Shown piece by piece: positions 46,690 to 57,500 of a stretch of DNA of 64,000 bases. The stretch spans positions 58,316,916 through 58,380,915 of the forward strand of contig NC_092795.1 in the NCBI RefSeq assembly GCF_918797505.1, written 5' to 3'. How positions within the stretch are numbered: the stretch's first letter is position 1; each line of letters starts with the position of its first letter. The notes under the pieces are model-generated. The model was not told the DNA's origin and did not search any database. It was given only the letters and a program-made list of their open reading frames with translations. Position numbers and translations under genes: made by a program. Origin of the DNA: Bemisia tabaci. Its lineage: Eukaryota > Arthropoda > Insecta > Hemiptera > Aleyrodidae.

Positions 46690-47045
46690 ATAAGCAACAC
46701 ATAACACACACGAGCAACATGTAACGTTTAAAAGCAACACGTAACATATAAAAGCAACATATAGCACACAAGCAACACGTAACACGCAAGGAACATGTAA
46801 CACACAAGCAACACGCAACACACACAAGCAACACGCAACACACATGCGCAACACGCATACGCAACACACATACGCAACACGCATCAGTAGAAACATATAA
46901 CACATAGATAACAAATATAACACATAAAAAACATATAACACATAAAAAACATATAACACATAAATAACATATAACACACAAATAACATATAACACATAAA
47001 TAACATATAACACATATAAAACATATAACACACATGCAACACATA
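46690..47045. repeat. ACATATAACACATAA minisatellite
   Basis: Tandem units of about 15 bp. The right half (46890-47045) is regular ATAACACATAAATAACATAT; the left half drifts to CAAGCAACACGCAACACAC. The minus strand is open for 186 codons of LYVIYVLYV-type repeats, an artefact of unit length being a multiple of three. Confidence 0.93.
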
Positions 47046-47675
47046 ATACCTTTACCAACGAGTCCTGGCCAGGGACTGCCCGATCCACCCCCTCGTGCCT
47101 ATATTTATAACGTACGGCGAGGTGCAAACAAAGCCCGGGAGCATTTTCAGCTGTGACGTCACGTTGGCTATCACCGTAAACCAATCAAATGCGTTGAAAA
47201 AAAAACATCGAAGTGAAAATAAAGCACCGAGGTTGGGAGCCTATCACGATTGAGTTTGCTCTTGGAGGTCTTAGAGCCTGAAAGGGCAGCCAACTTTTCT
47301 CCACGAAATATTCGAAACCGAATTGTAGTTGTTGCCAACCTTTACTTGACCCATTGAAGTGAAACCAGAGTACACCTAGGTTCGAAGACTTTCATAAGTA
47401 AAATCGTTATTTGGAGGCCGTGTAGGGCTTGAAAGGGCTGCCAACCTCCCCACATGAAAAATTCAGTCGTTGCCAACCTATAAATTCGAAGGGAAGATCC
47501 ATCATAGTACCAAACCTAGTCAAGGAAAAATCCCTAGTTTTCGGAAAAAGAAGAAAAAAAACTAGTAAATCCATCCATGCTCCATGACGACTCAAACGTC
47601 ATCAGACGTTTGTCATTTGAACTGACCAACCCCAGCATCGTTTTTTTGGGTGACGTTATTCTAAATTCCAGGGTC
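47046..47675. other. Non-coding stretch
   Basis: A loose direct repetition of GAGGTCTTAGAGCCTGAAAGG (variable) and GGGCAGCCAAC words occurs near 47265 and 47415. No gene recognised. Confidence 0.45.
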
Positions 47676-47848
47676 CGTGGTCACACCATCAATATTTTCC
47701 TCATTATCTCAAGGTCATGTAGTCATTATACAAAATATTGCGTGGGCCACCAAAAATTGACGGAAATGGTGTATAATGTGACGTCAATGTCGGTTAATCC
47801 ACCGCGTGACCTTGAGACATCGACCGAAATATTGTTAATGTGACCACA
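47676..47848. mobile_element. Foldback element with GTGGTCACA ends
   Basis: The arm at 47677-47717 (GTGGTCACACCATCAATATT through TCTCAAGGTCA) is mirrored at 47807-47847 (TGACCTTGAGA through GTGACCAC). About 170 bp, non-coding. Confidence 0.8.
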
Positions 47849-48139
47849 GCATATTTTGATCAGCATATTTGAAGGAATTTGGAACTAGAATACCTCCACT
47901 GCAGCAATGCATTGTGGGGGAATACTTGTAAGACCCTCGTACACGGTCAAATTGCGAACAAACTGAAAAGTCCCCGATGACCCGAAATCACATCACTGGC
48001 CAGTGAAGTGTGATAGATGACATCTGAATTTGTTCGTATTGTAATCGTGTGATGATAAAACCTGAAAAGAACTGTAAAAGTATTGATTTTCGGCCAGCCA
48101 GTTTTAGTAGACACCCTGCATTCCTCAACTTGCATAATA
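47849..48139. other. Non-coding stretch with an old repeat end
   Basis: About 48060-48118 ends TTTTAGTAGACACCCTG, the terminus type of the element at 42269. The left end was not found. Confidence 0.45.
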
Positions 48140-48685
48140 GACCACTAGACAAGGAACGAATCTAAGCATTCTGATACATGTTTCTTAACCAGAATTTCAC
48201 GCAGAGCACGATTCGCGCAACGAAAACTAATGAAACAAACTCCAAACGAGGATATTAACGTTTTTATTTCACATCGGTTACGAGGAATTTGAACTGCCTG
48301 CTCACAAGAAACTCAAAGTTCTACGTGAGTCAAATCGCGCACTACAACGGTTTCAACAAGCTTCTCAATCGAGTAATGTTCATTTCCCACCATATGTTGT
48401 TCAAACTATAAGCAATTTGCTACAGCTGAGCCAAAGCGTCAAGATTGAGTTTGCCAGATTTTTATATCGCAGAGACTGTCATGATAACGTTCAGCGCACG
48501 ATGTGAATCACGCAGAGCATTGAGTTTTCATGAGCGCGTGGTTTGAATTCACACATCAAGAATCATTAAATATCTTTGGAAGGAGTTGATTTCGGTAATT
48601 TTCGTTGTGCGCGTTGTATTTTACGTAAAATTTTAGGTAAGAAACATGTATCAGAATGCTGAAATTCGTACCTTGTCTAGTGGTC
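48140..48685. mobile_element. TIR element with GACCACTAGACAAGG ends
   Basis: 546 bp. The left end GACCACTAGACAAGGAACGA is mirrored by GTACCTTGTCTAGTGGTC. AGCATTCTGATACATGTTTC pairs exactly with GAAACATGTATCAGAATGCT further in, so the TIRs exceed 50 bp. Non-coding; superfamily unknown. Confidence 0.88.
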
Positions 48686-49128
48686 CATTTCGGCAACCTC
48701 GCAATCTTGCGCTGATACCCCCGTCTTCCCGGACTGATTAGAAAGCATCTTCTCCTACCGCCCCATTTAACCCTTTGTCACAGTTCATTCTCATTCCTGC
48801 TCAAGGAGGACACTTCATGTGTCGCATCGGATCAAGGGCTCTCGCCGGATATGCGTGGGTGGCAATAGCGAGTGCTTATCGCTCAATCAAATTGTAATCA
48901 TCTTCAAGAGCACCTCTTAATCTCCTTCTATTAGATACAGAAGGTGGTGACTGATAAGGCGCAACGTCCCACCCACGGTGCTTCCTAAAATTTTCAACGG
49001 ATTTTTTTTCTCTCATTTTTTGTGGTCATGAAGTTTCTAGCAGACCCCATTTATGACCCCCAGCCCCAGCAGACCCCCGTGGCTTGTTTCCACGACGTTT
49101 TAATGAGGTTTGTCTTGAGGCGTTTGTG
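48686..49128. other. Non-coding stretch
   Basis: Nothing recognised. Confidence 0.5.
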
Positions 49129-49287
49129 TCTGAAGTCAAAACGCCTTCCTCTCCGTGTGTATGCAACACGGACATCCATGGAGCCCGAATAGTTGCATCC
49201 AGGTTTTATGTCTGAAGTCAAAACGCCTTCCTCTCCGTGTGTATGCAACACGGACATCCATGGAGCCCGAATAGTTGCATCCAGGTG
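49129..49287. repeat. Tandem duplication, unit 82 bp
   Basis: TCTGAAGTCAAAACGCCTTC begins at 49129 and again at 49211; the two copies are nearly identical to the end. Each contains a 41-base segment (49157-49197, 49239-49279) whose reverse complement matches 33369-33409 of the long inverted repeat. Confidence 0.92.
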
Positions 49288-49967
49288 TTATAGTGAAATT
49301 CGTTTAGCATCCGAACCTAATACAATTCCAGCGTTGCCTATTTTATCGATGAAGTAAACCATTACTGATTTTTATCGCGACATCGTTAATTTTCTGAGAA
49401 CGGTATTATTTAAGTGAATTACAGCGGGCACTCGAATTCGCAAGATAATTAGGTATCGAAGCATTGACATGTAGAGTTTCCTCTAACTTTCTCTAAGGAG
49501 TCGCCCTTCAGAGTTTCTTTTTTTTCCCTTTCGAAACATTAATTTTGACGTTTAAGTGCGAAACTTTCATAGAATAATTCTGATGAATCGAAAATTTGGA
49601 ATCCGCCTTTCGAAACAATGAAATGCAGTAGGAAACATCAGTCACGAGCTTACACGTGCATACTTTTCTAGATGCATCCGAAACTATAGCATAATAAAGT
49701 CTGGTAGGTAAATATGTCAGTGAAAATTATATTATGCTCTGCTCTGTCCCTTTCTAAAATTTGGGCCGCATCTAGTTTTATCTCAATTCCAAGCAGGAGC
49801 ATAATCCTAAATTTTGCAAAGTAGTCCCTCTCTCCAAAAAATCAATACATTTTTTCCATGAAATTCACCCAAAATAGGTGGCTACGGTTACGCCCCCTAA
49901 CCGCTTCGCGGTCTAAAACTCCTGCGGCTCGATTCCTAAATCGATATCAAACTACCATGATCGATAA
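49288..49967. other. Non-coding stretch
   Basis: Nothing recognised. Confidence 0.5.
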
Positions 49968-50130
49968 TAGTGGCGTGGCGTGCTTTGCGATTTATGGATT
50001 GATCTACCATTTAAACCTATGGGAAAGGATCGATTATTAGGGTGTTCTCAGCGAACACCCTAACAATCGATTCTTTATCACATCTCAAATGGAGAAATAT
50101 CGATAATCGATCATTCACGCCTCAACACTG
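49968..50130. mobile_element. Family D hAT-like MITE
   Basis: It begins TAGTGGCGTGGCGTGCTTTG and ends with the decayed TCACGCCTCAACACTG. Flanks ATCGATAA and ATCGATAG match 7 of 8. The central GGTGTTCTCAGCGAACACC is near-palindromic. Confidence 0.82.
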
Positions 50131-50159
50131 ATCGATAGAAAACATTACTTGGACCAATC

Positions 50160-50296
50160 GGACTACATTTTTGCAATTTGGAACTATAAATTCAGCCCCG
50201 TTTAAAAACAACGTATGTGCCATTATTTTCCCTATGCACGTACGTGTTTTTCTAGAATAGCCAGAATTTATAGTTCCAAATTGCAAAATGCAGTCC
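50160..50296. mobile_element. Family K foldback, copy 1
   Basis: 137 bp. The left end GGACTACATTTTTGCAATTT continues GGAACTATAAATTC, mirrored by GAATTTATAGTTCC and AAATTGCAAAATGCAGTCC. The flanks share AATC on both sides. Confidence 0.85.
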
Positions 50297-50888
50297 AATC
50301 GATCAGGATCTTTCAATAATCGACCCACAGAGCGCTTTGAGCGTCAGGCATCATGCGTTACGCTTTATTCCTAAAATTTTACACCACGGAGTAACCTATG
50401 ATTTTATATTACAGAGTAAGATATGTTCTGCAGTGAACGAAATGTCGAATGCGCATAATTCAGTTCGGGGACTGGATATTCTATACTCGTAGGGAATATC
50501 GATAAGGCGCATAAAAAATTGTTTTATAGATGCTAATTCATATGAAAACATAAGAGTAGGACGGAGTAGGTAGATAAAAACGGGAGTATGATTAATGGGA
50601 TGTCTGGGCGAGCGAGCCTTGGCGGTGTCTGAGGGAAACTATATGCCCCACGAACACGTAATGGGGGTCCCGTAACCGGCGCGGCGCGGTCCGGTGGTTG
50701 GTGGTGTGGTCCGGGTGGGGGGAGGGGCCGGGCGGCGCGTCGTCTAGCGGGTATATAACTCTAGTAAAAAGCTTTAATGGATTTCCATAAACCGGAACCT
50801 CTTCACGTATTCATTTCGGACACGAAGCTTTTTCTGTATTCTCGTGTTAACGCCCGCACCGGCACCGTCCTCCCAGCGCATAGGAACC
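50297..50888. other. Non-coding stretch with a GC-rich patch
   Basis: 50590-50755 is GC-rich (GGCGCGGCGCGGTCCGG words) and is followed by TATATAA at 50753. This could be a promoter-like arrangement, but no transcript start, exon or ORF supports it. Confidence 0.4.
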
Positions 50889-51143
50889 ACTACCGTGCTT
50901 ATGAAAAACCCCGCATGAACGTTTGAGAGTCGCTAGATTTCCTCCAATGAAGTCTTCATTTTTAAGAATAGTCGTGAATTTATTCTGTTGAAATTCTTAG
51001 ATAATTTAGATCCAATTGCTAATCAAGTCTTCGAAAAAATTGGAGGAAAAATATTCACGGATTTCCCTGAAAATTTGTATTTTAACGGAGCGAATTTGGC
51101 AACGTCGGAAGGCTCTTTCGACGTTCTTACTTAGTACGGTAGA
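50889..51143. mobile_element. Family A foldback element
   Basis: ACTACCGTGCTTATGAAAAA on the left and TTCTTACTTAGTACGGTAG on the right. CGAATTTGGCAACGTC near the right arm pairs loosely with GTCGCTAGATTTCC. Confidence 0.75.
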
Positions 51144-51561
51144 AAACGGCTCAGTCGAACCGCCCCTGGTATCTTTGTATCGGACTAGAGCCTCCGTATT
51201 TACTCCAGTTTTCCGCTCAATCAACTCAAGGATGGAAATTCAAAACTTGTTAGTTAAGCGCCTCAAAGTTTTGCTGGGATTGTGCACCACCTTAAAACAA
51301 CTGAAATGCTCTTGACTCATGGAGTTTTTATCGAGAAATAGTCTCCAAATTTTGTTTTCATCTGTATGGCAATACTTTTTATTCGAGGCCTTTGATTCCT
51401 CTCTATGAAAAGAAACATCCGTTCGACCTGAACGACATCTAATGGCATCAGAGATAGAAAATTTCATGAAATTTTTGAAACCTTTGAGGATACATGCAGG
51501 AGGCCAAGAAACGCCTAGAAACAGTGGTTCTCGATTTTGACATTTGATGGCTCAAAATGAA
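51144..51561. other. Non-coding stretch
   Basis: Nothing recognised. Confidence 0.5.
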
Positions 51562-51780
51562 GTTGCGTTAAGCAAAAAGGAACCAAGCCACATCAGCCAT
51601 TGCGAATGTAATCGGGCAATTTAATTTTTTACATGGTGTGGGCATTTTGTGCAAATTTAGTGAATCGTCTGCATATTACAAAGCAATCCATTAAAATATC
51701 AAAGGAATCCGCACAAAGTTTAATGTAAGAAATTATATCGCCCGGTTAAATATGTCAATAGCCGATAGGATTTGGTTAAA
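51562..51780. mobile_element. Family C foldback element, decayed
   Basis: GCGTTAAGCAAAAAGGAACC followed by AAGCCACATCAGCCATTG on the left; the right arm is reduced to CAATAGCCGATAGGATTTGG. The middle ATCGGGCAATTTAATTTTTT and GTGCAAATTTAGTGAAT match the other copies. Confidence 0.72.
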
Positions 51781-52767
51781 AGTCTCGAAAAGTGCACGTG
51801 AGGTACTTCATATGGAGTTGGGACTTTTCAGTTTACTACTCCTAAAATTTTGTGAGAAAATGACCTAAAAGTTATTATTTCCGTCTCTCTTTTTTCATGC
51901 TTCATGAGATATGATACTCTTCCTGTAGCTCTCAGATTTTTTCCCCTGTTTTTTGAAGACATTTTTCTCGGAGAACAGTGTGAAAGAAAGCAAATTTTAT
52001 AATTCTTACCGCATACCTTTGAGTGAGTTCATTTTTCTTAGTTCCAATGCATGTTTTAAACATTTCCAAAATGGCGAGGGTTGAATTTCCCCCACATCCC
52101 CTACTTGTCAATTTCTCGTTATTTCTTTAATCTTGGCTTGAAAAGTACTCTTTATCGATTTGGTGCCATTATCCAAGTTTCGTAAAAAAAATGCCCTTGT
52201 TCCGTTTCGAGCCTAGGTGTACGCTTCAATTGAGGTCAGCAGTGTGAGCATGCGAGCTGAACATCGTTGGCCGATTAGTTTTTTTTTCCTCCACCTTTCA
52301 GAAGGCTCATCAGAGTCGGCCGGGTCGGGTCGCGGTGGTAAGACGACATGAACTGGGGGCGAATGTTTGCCTTGAAAAGCTAAATAGACAGAGGATATCG
52401 TCGAGTGATTGATTCATTGATTTCCTATCGGAATCACGCAGTGCATTCACCACCGCCGCGCCGTGCCGCCGTTCTCACCTGCTTCATGCGGCCCCGGGCC
52501 CGGCGTAGCGCGGTGTGCGGGTGGCGGAGCTCCGTCGGTCGAGTTCAGGGGTCTAGGGGCGGCATGACAGCCTCTAATCGTTGCTTCATCGATGCAAGCA
52601 CGTGCGAATCCAATCATCCCCTCGCCGCGGCGTCACCTAATCGCCTCGCAGAATTTCCTCGCTCCCGTAAGGAAATCCGCGGAATAACGCGTAAAATGGC
52701 AACGCTGCCTCGCCCTCATCGATGCGGTGTTGCCAGTCAACTTTTTTTCATTTTACTCGAATTTCAT
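51781..52767. other. Non-coding stretch, GC-rich at 52310-52700
   Basis: The GC-rich part contributes to a 194-codon plus-strand ORF (52405-52989) that runs straight into the family C element and has no recognisable domain, so I do not call it. Confidence 0.5.
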
Positions 52768-53026
52768 ATGGTCCACGTCAAGCAGAAAGGAACCAGCCTA
52801 CATCAGTCATTGCCAAATTTAATTGGGCAATTTAATTTTTTACATGAAAACGATTGTGCGGATTTTTGTGCAAATTTCAGTGAATTTTTTGCACAGCGCG
52901 GAGTATATTCCTTAAAATTTTTTAAGGAATCTATCAAGGGTTCTCTTGTGAAAAAATTAAATTCCTCGGTTGAATTAGGCAATAGCTGATGTAGCTTGGT
53001 TCCTTTCTGCTAAACGCGGTCCAATA
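52768..53026. mobile_element. Family C foldback element
   Basis: AAGCAGAAAGGAACC on the left and GGTTCCTTTCTGCTAAACGC then GGTCCAAT on the right. Inner arms TTGGGCAATTTAATTTTTTA and TAAATTCCTCGGTTGAATTA are weaker. Confidence 0.82.
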
Positions 53027-53588
53027 TGCCGGGCTTTCGTGTAAATTGAAAGGAGAGTCGCCAGTTGCCTCTCCGACTGAGAAGCGGCCTAGTTCTCTAT
53101 GACGTCATCGGTTCGGCGTTTGGGGTTGAAATAGACGAGTTTTTCGTACGATTGGAGCCCGTCGCGGATCCCAGTTCGGGGGAGGAACCTCAAATCCCAT
53201 CCTTTAAAAACACCTCCGAAGAGCTCTCTCCTCGATGTTTTTTTAACACGTATTTGTCAGGATTATTGTTTATATTTTTAGAATTTTTACATTCTATCCT
53301 CTCGGTCACCTTCCAAGTACTTTCTGTTTCGCTCCTCTATCATTTACCGCTGCCTTTTACCTTTGAGCCAGATTCTTTGTCAACGTCGGCTTTCTGCCTG
53401 AAATGCTGATGATCTGCGGTCCTGGAGGTCCCATCTCCTAGGCCTGTATCCTTGAAAATTCTTCTGGTGAGGGCTTTTAATATTTTCTGGAAACATAACA
53501 TCGTGGCGGCTTGAACATTGCTTGGCGCCGGACCCACGATATTTCGCTTTTCATCTTTGGTTTTGAATCAGAGCAGCACTCATGAAAT
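53027..53588. other. Non-coding stretch
   Basis: One 114-codon ORF (53065-53409) without a recognisable domain; nothing else. Confidence 0.45.
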
Positions 53589-53725
53589 GGACTGCATTTT
53601 GCAATTTGGAACTATTAATTCTGGTTCTTCTGGAAAAACACGTAGGTGCATAGGGAAACTAATGGCACATACGTTGTTTTTAAACCGGGCTAGAATTTAT
53701 AGTTCCAAATTGCAAAACGTAATCC
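53589..53725. mobile_element. Family K foldback, copy 2 (opposite orientation to copy 1)
   Basis: GGACTGCATTTTGCAATTTG followed by GAACTATTAATTC on the left, GAATTTATAGTTCC and AAATTGCAAAACGTAATCC on the right. The centre GTAGGTGCATAGGGAAACTA is the reverse complement of the copy 1 centre. Confidence 0.85.
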
Positions 53726-54274
53726 GAATGTTCATCAACAGTAACAAGTCGAGTGATGTTTCCAATTTGCATTATTGTACAGTTTTGGTGGATGCTCAAA
53801 AAAGGGTTTAATAGCATTTAAGTATTACACTTTGCGCTAAAATTTTTTCAATAAAATACCGTGGTGAGTGCGCTTCTTTACCCTCTCTCTTACGGTCATA
53901 GTTTAGTTTCTGATCGATTCATCGTTTTCTTGCGTAAGGAAGGTATTTGAGCACCCACTTTTGACTAGAGACTTATCCTAGGTAAACGAAATTATTACAA
54001 ACACGCCTCAAACCCCTCCCCCCGGCCTATAACCAAAATTATGTTCGGGGGAGGGGGGGCTTGACCGGGAGAGGGTGGCCTGTCGCCTCAGAAGGAGGGG
54101 TGTCCGGGGGTCCTCCCCCAGAAATTTCTTGTAAAAGACTCTTTTCTTCGCTCCAGGGGGGAGAGGGAGATACCTCGAGCCCCCCAGCCCTCCCCTAGGT
54201 ACGCCCCTGCCGCCCAACTTGGCTCCTCAATTTTACTACACCTCTCGAAAAGTAGAAAGTCCTGCTGGCTGATA
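53726..54274. other. Non-coding stretch with G/C-rich repeat debris
   Basis: 54010-54210 is dense in CCCCC and GGGGG words (GGTCCTCCCCCAGAAATTTC), similar in style to 21545-21790. No gene. Confidence 0.5.
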
Positions 54275-54525
54275 GTTGAAATTGATAAACATAGCGATAG
54301 ACAAAGAGGACATAAGGGGTATGGAGCGATTCTATTGGTTGAAATGAGTGGCTCCTATTATAGACCAACGGAGAAAATTATGGACTAACTAAAGGGTCTC
54401 TTGTGGGTTGCCGTTAGTTAGTCTTTTACTTACCTCCTTTGTCCATTGCAACCACCCGCTTCTACCAATAGGATTCCTCCATATCCTTTTTGTCTTCTTT
54501 GTCCGTATCTTTGTCTACCTCGCTG
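54275..54525. mobile_element. Family E foldback, copy 1
   Basis: Left arm GTTGAAATTGATAAACATAG then CGATAGACAAAGAGG; right arm TCTTCTTTGTCCGTATCTTT then GTCTACCTCGC. Inside, GATTCTATTGGTTGAAATG pairs with CTTCTACCAATAGGATTCC. Confidence 0.78.
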
Positions 54526-54932
54526 TCTTCCCTCCTCCTTTACTCCCCCTATTCCGCTCACGAAAAAGGAAAAGGAAAGGAAATTTCTAGTCGTGACCTT
54601 GACTCCTTGGTCTGGAGCCTCAACCGGAGAATCTCTAGGCAAGTCGCAGGAAGAGGAAATGGGCCAAGGTTGCCATTTGCTGCCACGGAAAAATCGGATT
54701 CAAGGGGGAGAGGGTTTGGCGTGGTTATGAATGAATGCGTCAGTGTGCGAATGAATGAATGAATGGATGAATGAATGAGTTGTAATGAATACGAAATTAG
54801 CAGGACGTTGGCAATCTAGCGCGATCCTGCGTCCCGATACTTAGCCTTGCCTTGAGACGTGTATGCGCGACATCACCACTCGGACATTCCTGCGTCCGGT
54901 TTAATAGCCTAGTAATACTCTTACAGCAGGCC
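54526..54932. other. Non-coding gap between two family E copies
   Basis: Contains an AATG/GAAT microsatellite at 54727-54780; nothing else recognised. Confidence 0.5.
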
Positions 54933-55184
54933 GATTGAAATCGGTAGACAAAGCGATAGACAAAGAAGATGAAAAGGATATGGAAGGATCCTATTGGTAG
55001 AAGCGGTGGTTGCAATGGACAAAGGAGGTGCGTAATAGACTAACTGACGGCTTCTCACGAGAGACCCTGTAGTTAGTCCATGAATTTTTCTCCTTAGTCT
55101 ATAACAACCATCCTTTTCAACCAATAGGATCGCTCCATACTCCCTAACTCTTCTTTGTCTATCGCTTTGTCTACCAATCTCAAC
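54933..55184. mobile_element. Family E foldback, copy 2
   Basis: Left arm GATTGAAATCGGTAGACAAA then GCGATAGACAAAGAAGA; right arm TCTTCTTTGTCTATCGCTTT then GTCTACCAATCTCAAC. GATCCTATTGGTAGAAG pairs with CAACCAATAGGATCG. Confidence 0.85.
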
Positions 55185-55399
55185 AATAAGCCCGCAGCAC
55201 TGCTATTTCCGAAAACTGCTTAATCGGCATCGGGGTATGTCAATAACTGGCAAGAAATATGAAAAAATCAGAGGATTTAGCGGAAAATCGCAAATCATTG
55301 ACAAGTATGCCGAAATTTTAGCAGAAGATTCCCTTCAATTCACGAAAAAGAGTACTTGGAAATTGGATGAAATGTAGAACAACGTAGGGACTTATGCTT
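55185..55399. other. Short non-coding gap
   Basis: Nothing recognised. Confidence 0.4.
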
Positions 55400-55940
55400 A
55401 ACTCTTTATTATGTGTTTACACAATCGTTTGAAAAATCGCTTGTTTGCCGCGGTATTGAGGTGATGAACGTGTCATTTTTTATGTTTTCATTAATTCACT
55501 GGAAAAATCGCGTATTTGCCGCATTAAAATTGACGCATAATTTCTTATGTTTCTACAAAACCGCTGAATAAATCACATATTCTTTGAATGTTCACGGAAA
55601 TGTGCATGAAATTTTTATTAATCAACACTACTGGTCAAAGCGGACTCCAAGCGCGCAACTATTCGAACTCCGGAGTAGGTATGCGGTATCACGCGAAAAT
55701 GAAGGCAAATCTTGGTTTTTCGCCTGTCTCATATCACCGACGTTTATGGATGTACACATCATGCTCGCATCAATAAATGTCGAAATCAAGCGCGCAACTA
55801 TTCGAACTCCGGAGTAGGTATGTAGCATCACGCGAAAATGAAGGCGAATCTTGGCTTTTCGCGTGGCTCAAATTAGTGGCGTCTATGGATGCCGCGATAT
55901 TCAATGTGAAAAAATTCTCGGTTTTTTGACCGTTTTTGTC
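55400..55940. repeat. Family H periodic repeat block, second locus
   Basis: The same TTTGCCGCGGTATTGAGGTG units as 25790-29330, plus two tandem units (starting 55652 and 55791, period 139) containing CGCGCAACTATTCGAACTCC and GGAGTAGGTATG. Overlapping ORFs here are repeat shadows. Confidence 0.75.
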
Positions 55941-56879
55941 AGGGAAATTAGGGAAATTTCAGGGAATTTTATTTTTGGAAATTGCTAGACACCCAATAGT
56001 TCTTTCCAATAAACGCGATCTTGAATTGATCAGCGTTTTGTTCGCTTTTTTATCTCGTGGCTTCCATTTCAAGTGTTATGTTTTGTCTCGCCTGATTTGC
56101 TGAGAGAATCAGTCATGATTATGCAAATCCGCGGACTTCGCAAGCGGCCACTTTCGTATTGTCTACCAATGCTCATGAACACGCCCATGACATTTTATTG
56201 CCGTTTACAATGTGGGATTGGGACGCACCGACAAACCCAAAATTAACACGTTCCTCTCATGATTATTTAATTGTTAGGAACGAGGAGAGAGAATCCGCGC
56301 TGCCAACAGTAAAACAAAATTACAGGCGGCACCAATTACGCTCGAAAATGTTGAGACTCAGAGAGGTCTCTCTGATGCCTCAAGTCTGCGGCTGCGATGC
56401 TAGAAAAGATACGATTGATATATTTGCCCCACAGAATGGTGTTTAGGTGAGTGATCGGGATTCATCGGAGAATGAAATATTTCAGGGAAAATCAGAGGAT
56501 CCGTTCCAAAAACTGGGAATCTCTTCTTCAACTTCTCAAAGTTTATGGTATTGCGCCTGAGCCGCCATTAATGATCTCTTGAAAGACAGATTTGAATCTT
56601 CGAATTATTAGAATGATAGAGAAGCTTTTAGACGAGAGAAGTAGACAAGAAGTAGTGTAAATACCAAGAGCACTTTTGGAATTAAAAGTTTGAATGAGCG
56701 CCAAAGAATCAGCTGAAGGATGACGAAAAATCTATATTCATTTTAGAATTCTGGATAATTGTATAGTTTTTCCCATGCAAAGACGGGGAGTGGGAGGAAA
56801 TTTCTGTTTCTCATCAGGAAATAAGCTCCTGAAATTCAGGGAAAGAGCATGGTTAAGAATTTTAGGCACCATGCCCTCA
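55941..56879. other. Non-coding stretch
   Basis: A 95-codon plus ORF (56159-56446) shows no recognisable domain. Nothing else seen. Confidence 0.45.
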
Positions 56880-56959
56880 CAGGGTGTGTAGTACCGTTGC
56901 ACGGTGTGGCGATAGGCCGGTTTGCCCGGACATGCGCCCGACCACTTGCGTTTTGTTGT

Positions 56960-57500
56960 CAATTGTGGCCCTGAACGCATCATTTTCGCGGTAAGGAGGG
57001 CTTATTTTACGCAATTTTTGTCGTAGATTTCAAATCTGCCTTTATTTTTACCATTAGAGTGATGAAAATCTGAGAAAAATTGCCATTTACATAAGTTGTT
57101 CCTGAAAAATACTAAAAACATTGATTTCCACCTGGGAACTGTGGCTTTAAAACGCATCATTTTGAGTCAAGGAGAACTATCCAAGGGCAATTTTTGTCGT
57201 AGATTTCAAATCTGCCTTTACTTTTACCATTTGAGTAATGAAAATCCAAGAGAAATTGCTATTAACACAAGTTATTCCTAAATAATACTAAAAACATTGA
57301 TTTCCTGAACCACCTTGAAACTGTGGCTTTACAACGCATCATTTTGAATCAAGGAGCATGATCTTAGGGCAATTTTTGTTGTAAATTTCAAATCTGCCTT
57401 TACTTTTACCATTTGAGTGATGAAAATCCGAGAAAAATTGCTATTTACCTAAGTTGTTCCTGAAAATTACTAAAATAATTGATTTCCATCTCGCAAATGA
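56960..57500. repeat. Three-unit tandem repeat inside the Transib-like element
   Basis: CAATTTTTGTCGTAGATTTC (third copy TTGTAAATTTC) starts at 57012, 57188 and 57370, spacing 176 and 182. AACGCATCATTTTGAGTCAAGG recurs (with changes) before each unit. Confidence 0.9.

Noticed and set aside
46624..47184. 186-codon minus-strand ORF rich in LYVIYVLYV
   Set aside because: It is the translation of a 15-bp minisatellite, open only because the unit is a multiple of three.
52405..52989. 194-codon plus-strand ORF
   Set aside because: It runs through GC-rich DNA into a family C foldback element and has no domain; composition and repeat explain it.
55652..55680. GAGTTCGAATAGTTGC (minus strand) as a Pol III B box of a SINE
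   Set aside because: No A box at the right distance and no poly-A or similar tail; the word belongs to a periodic repeat.
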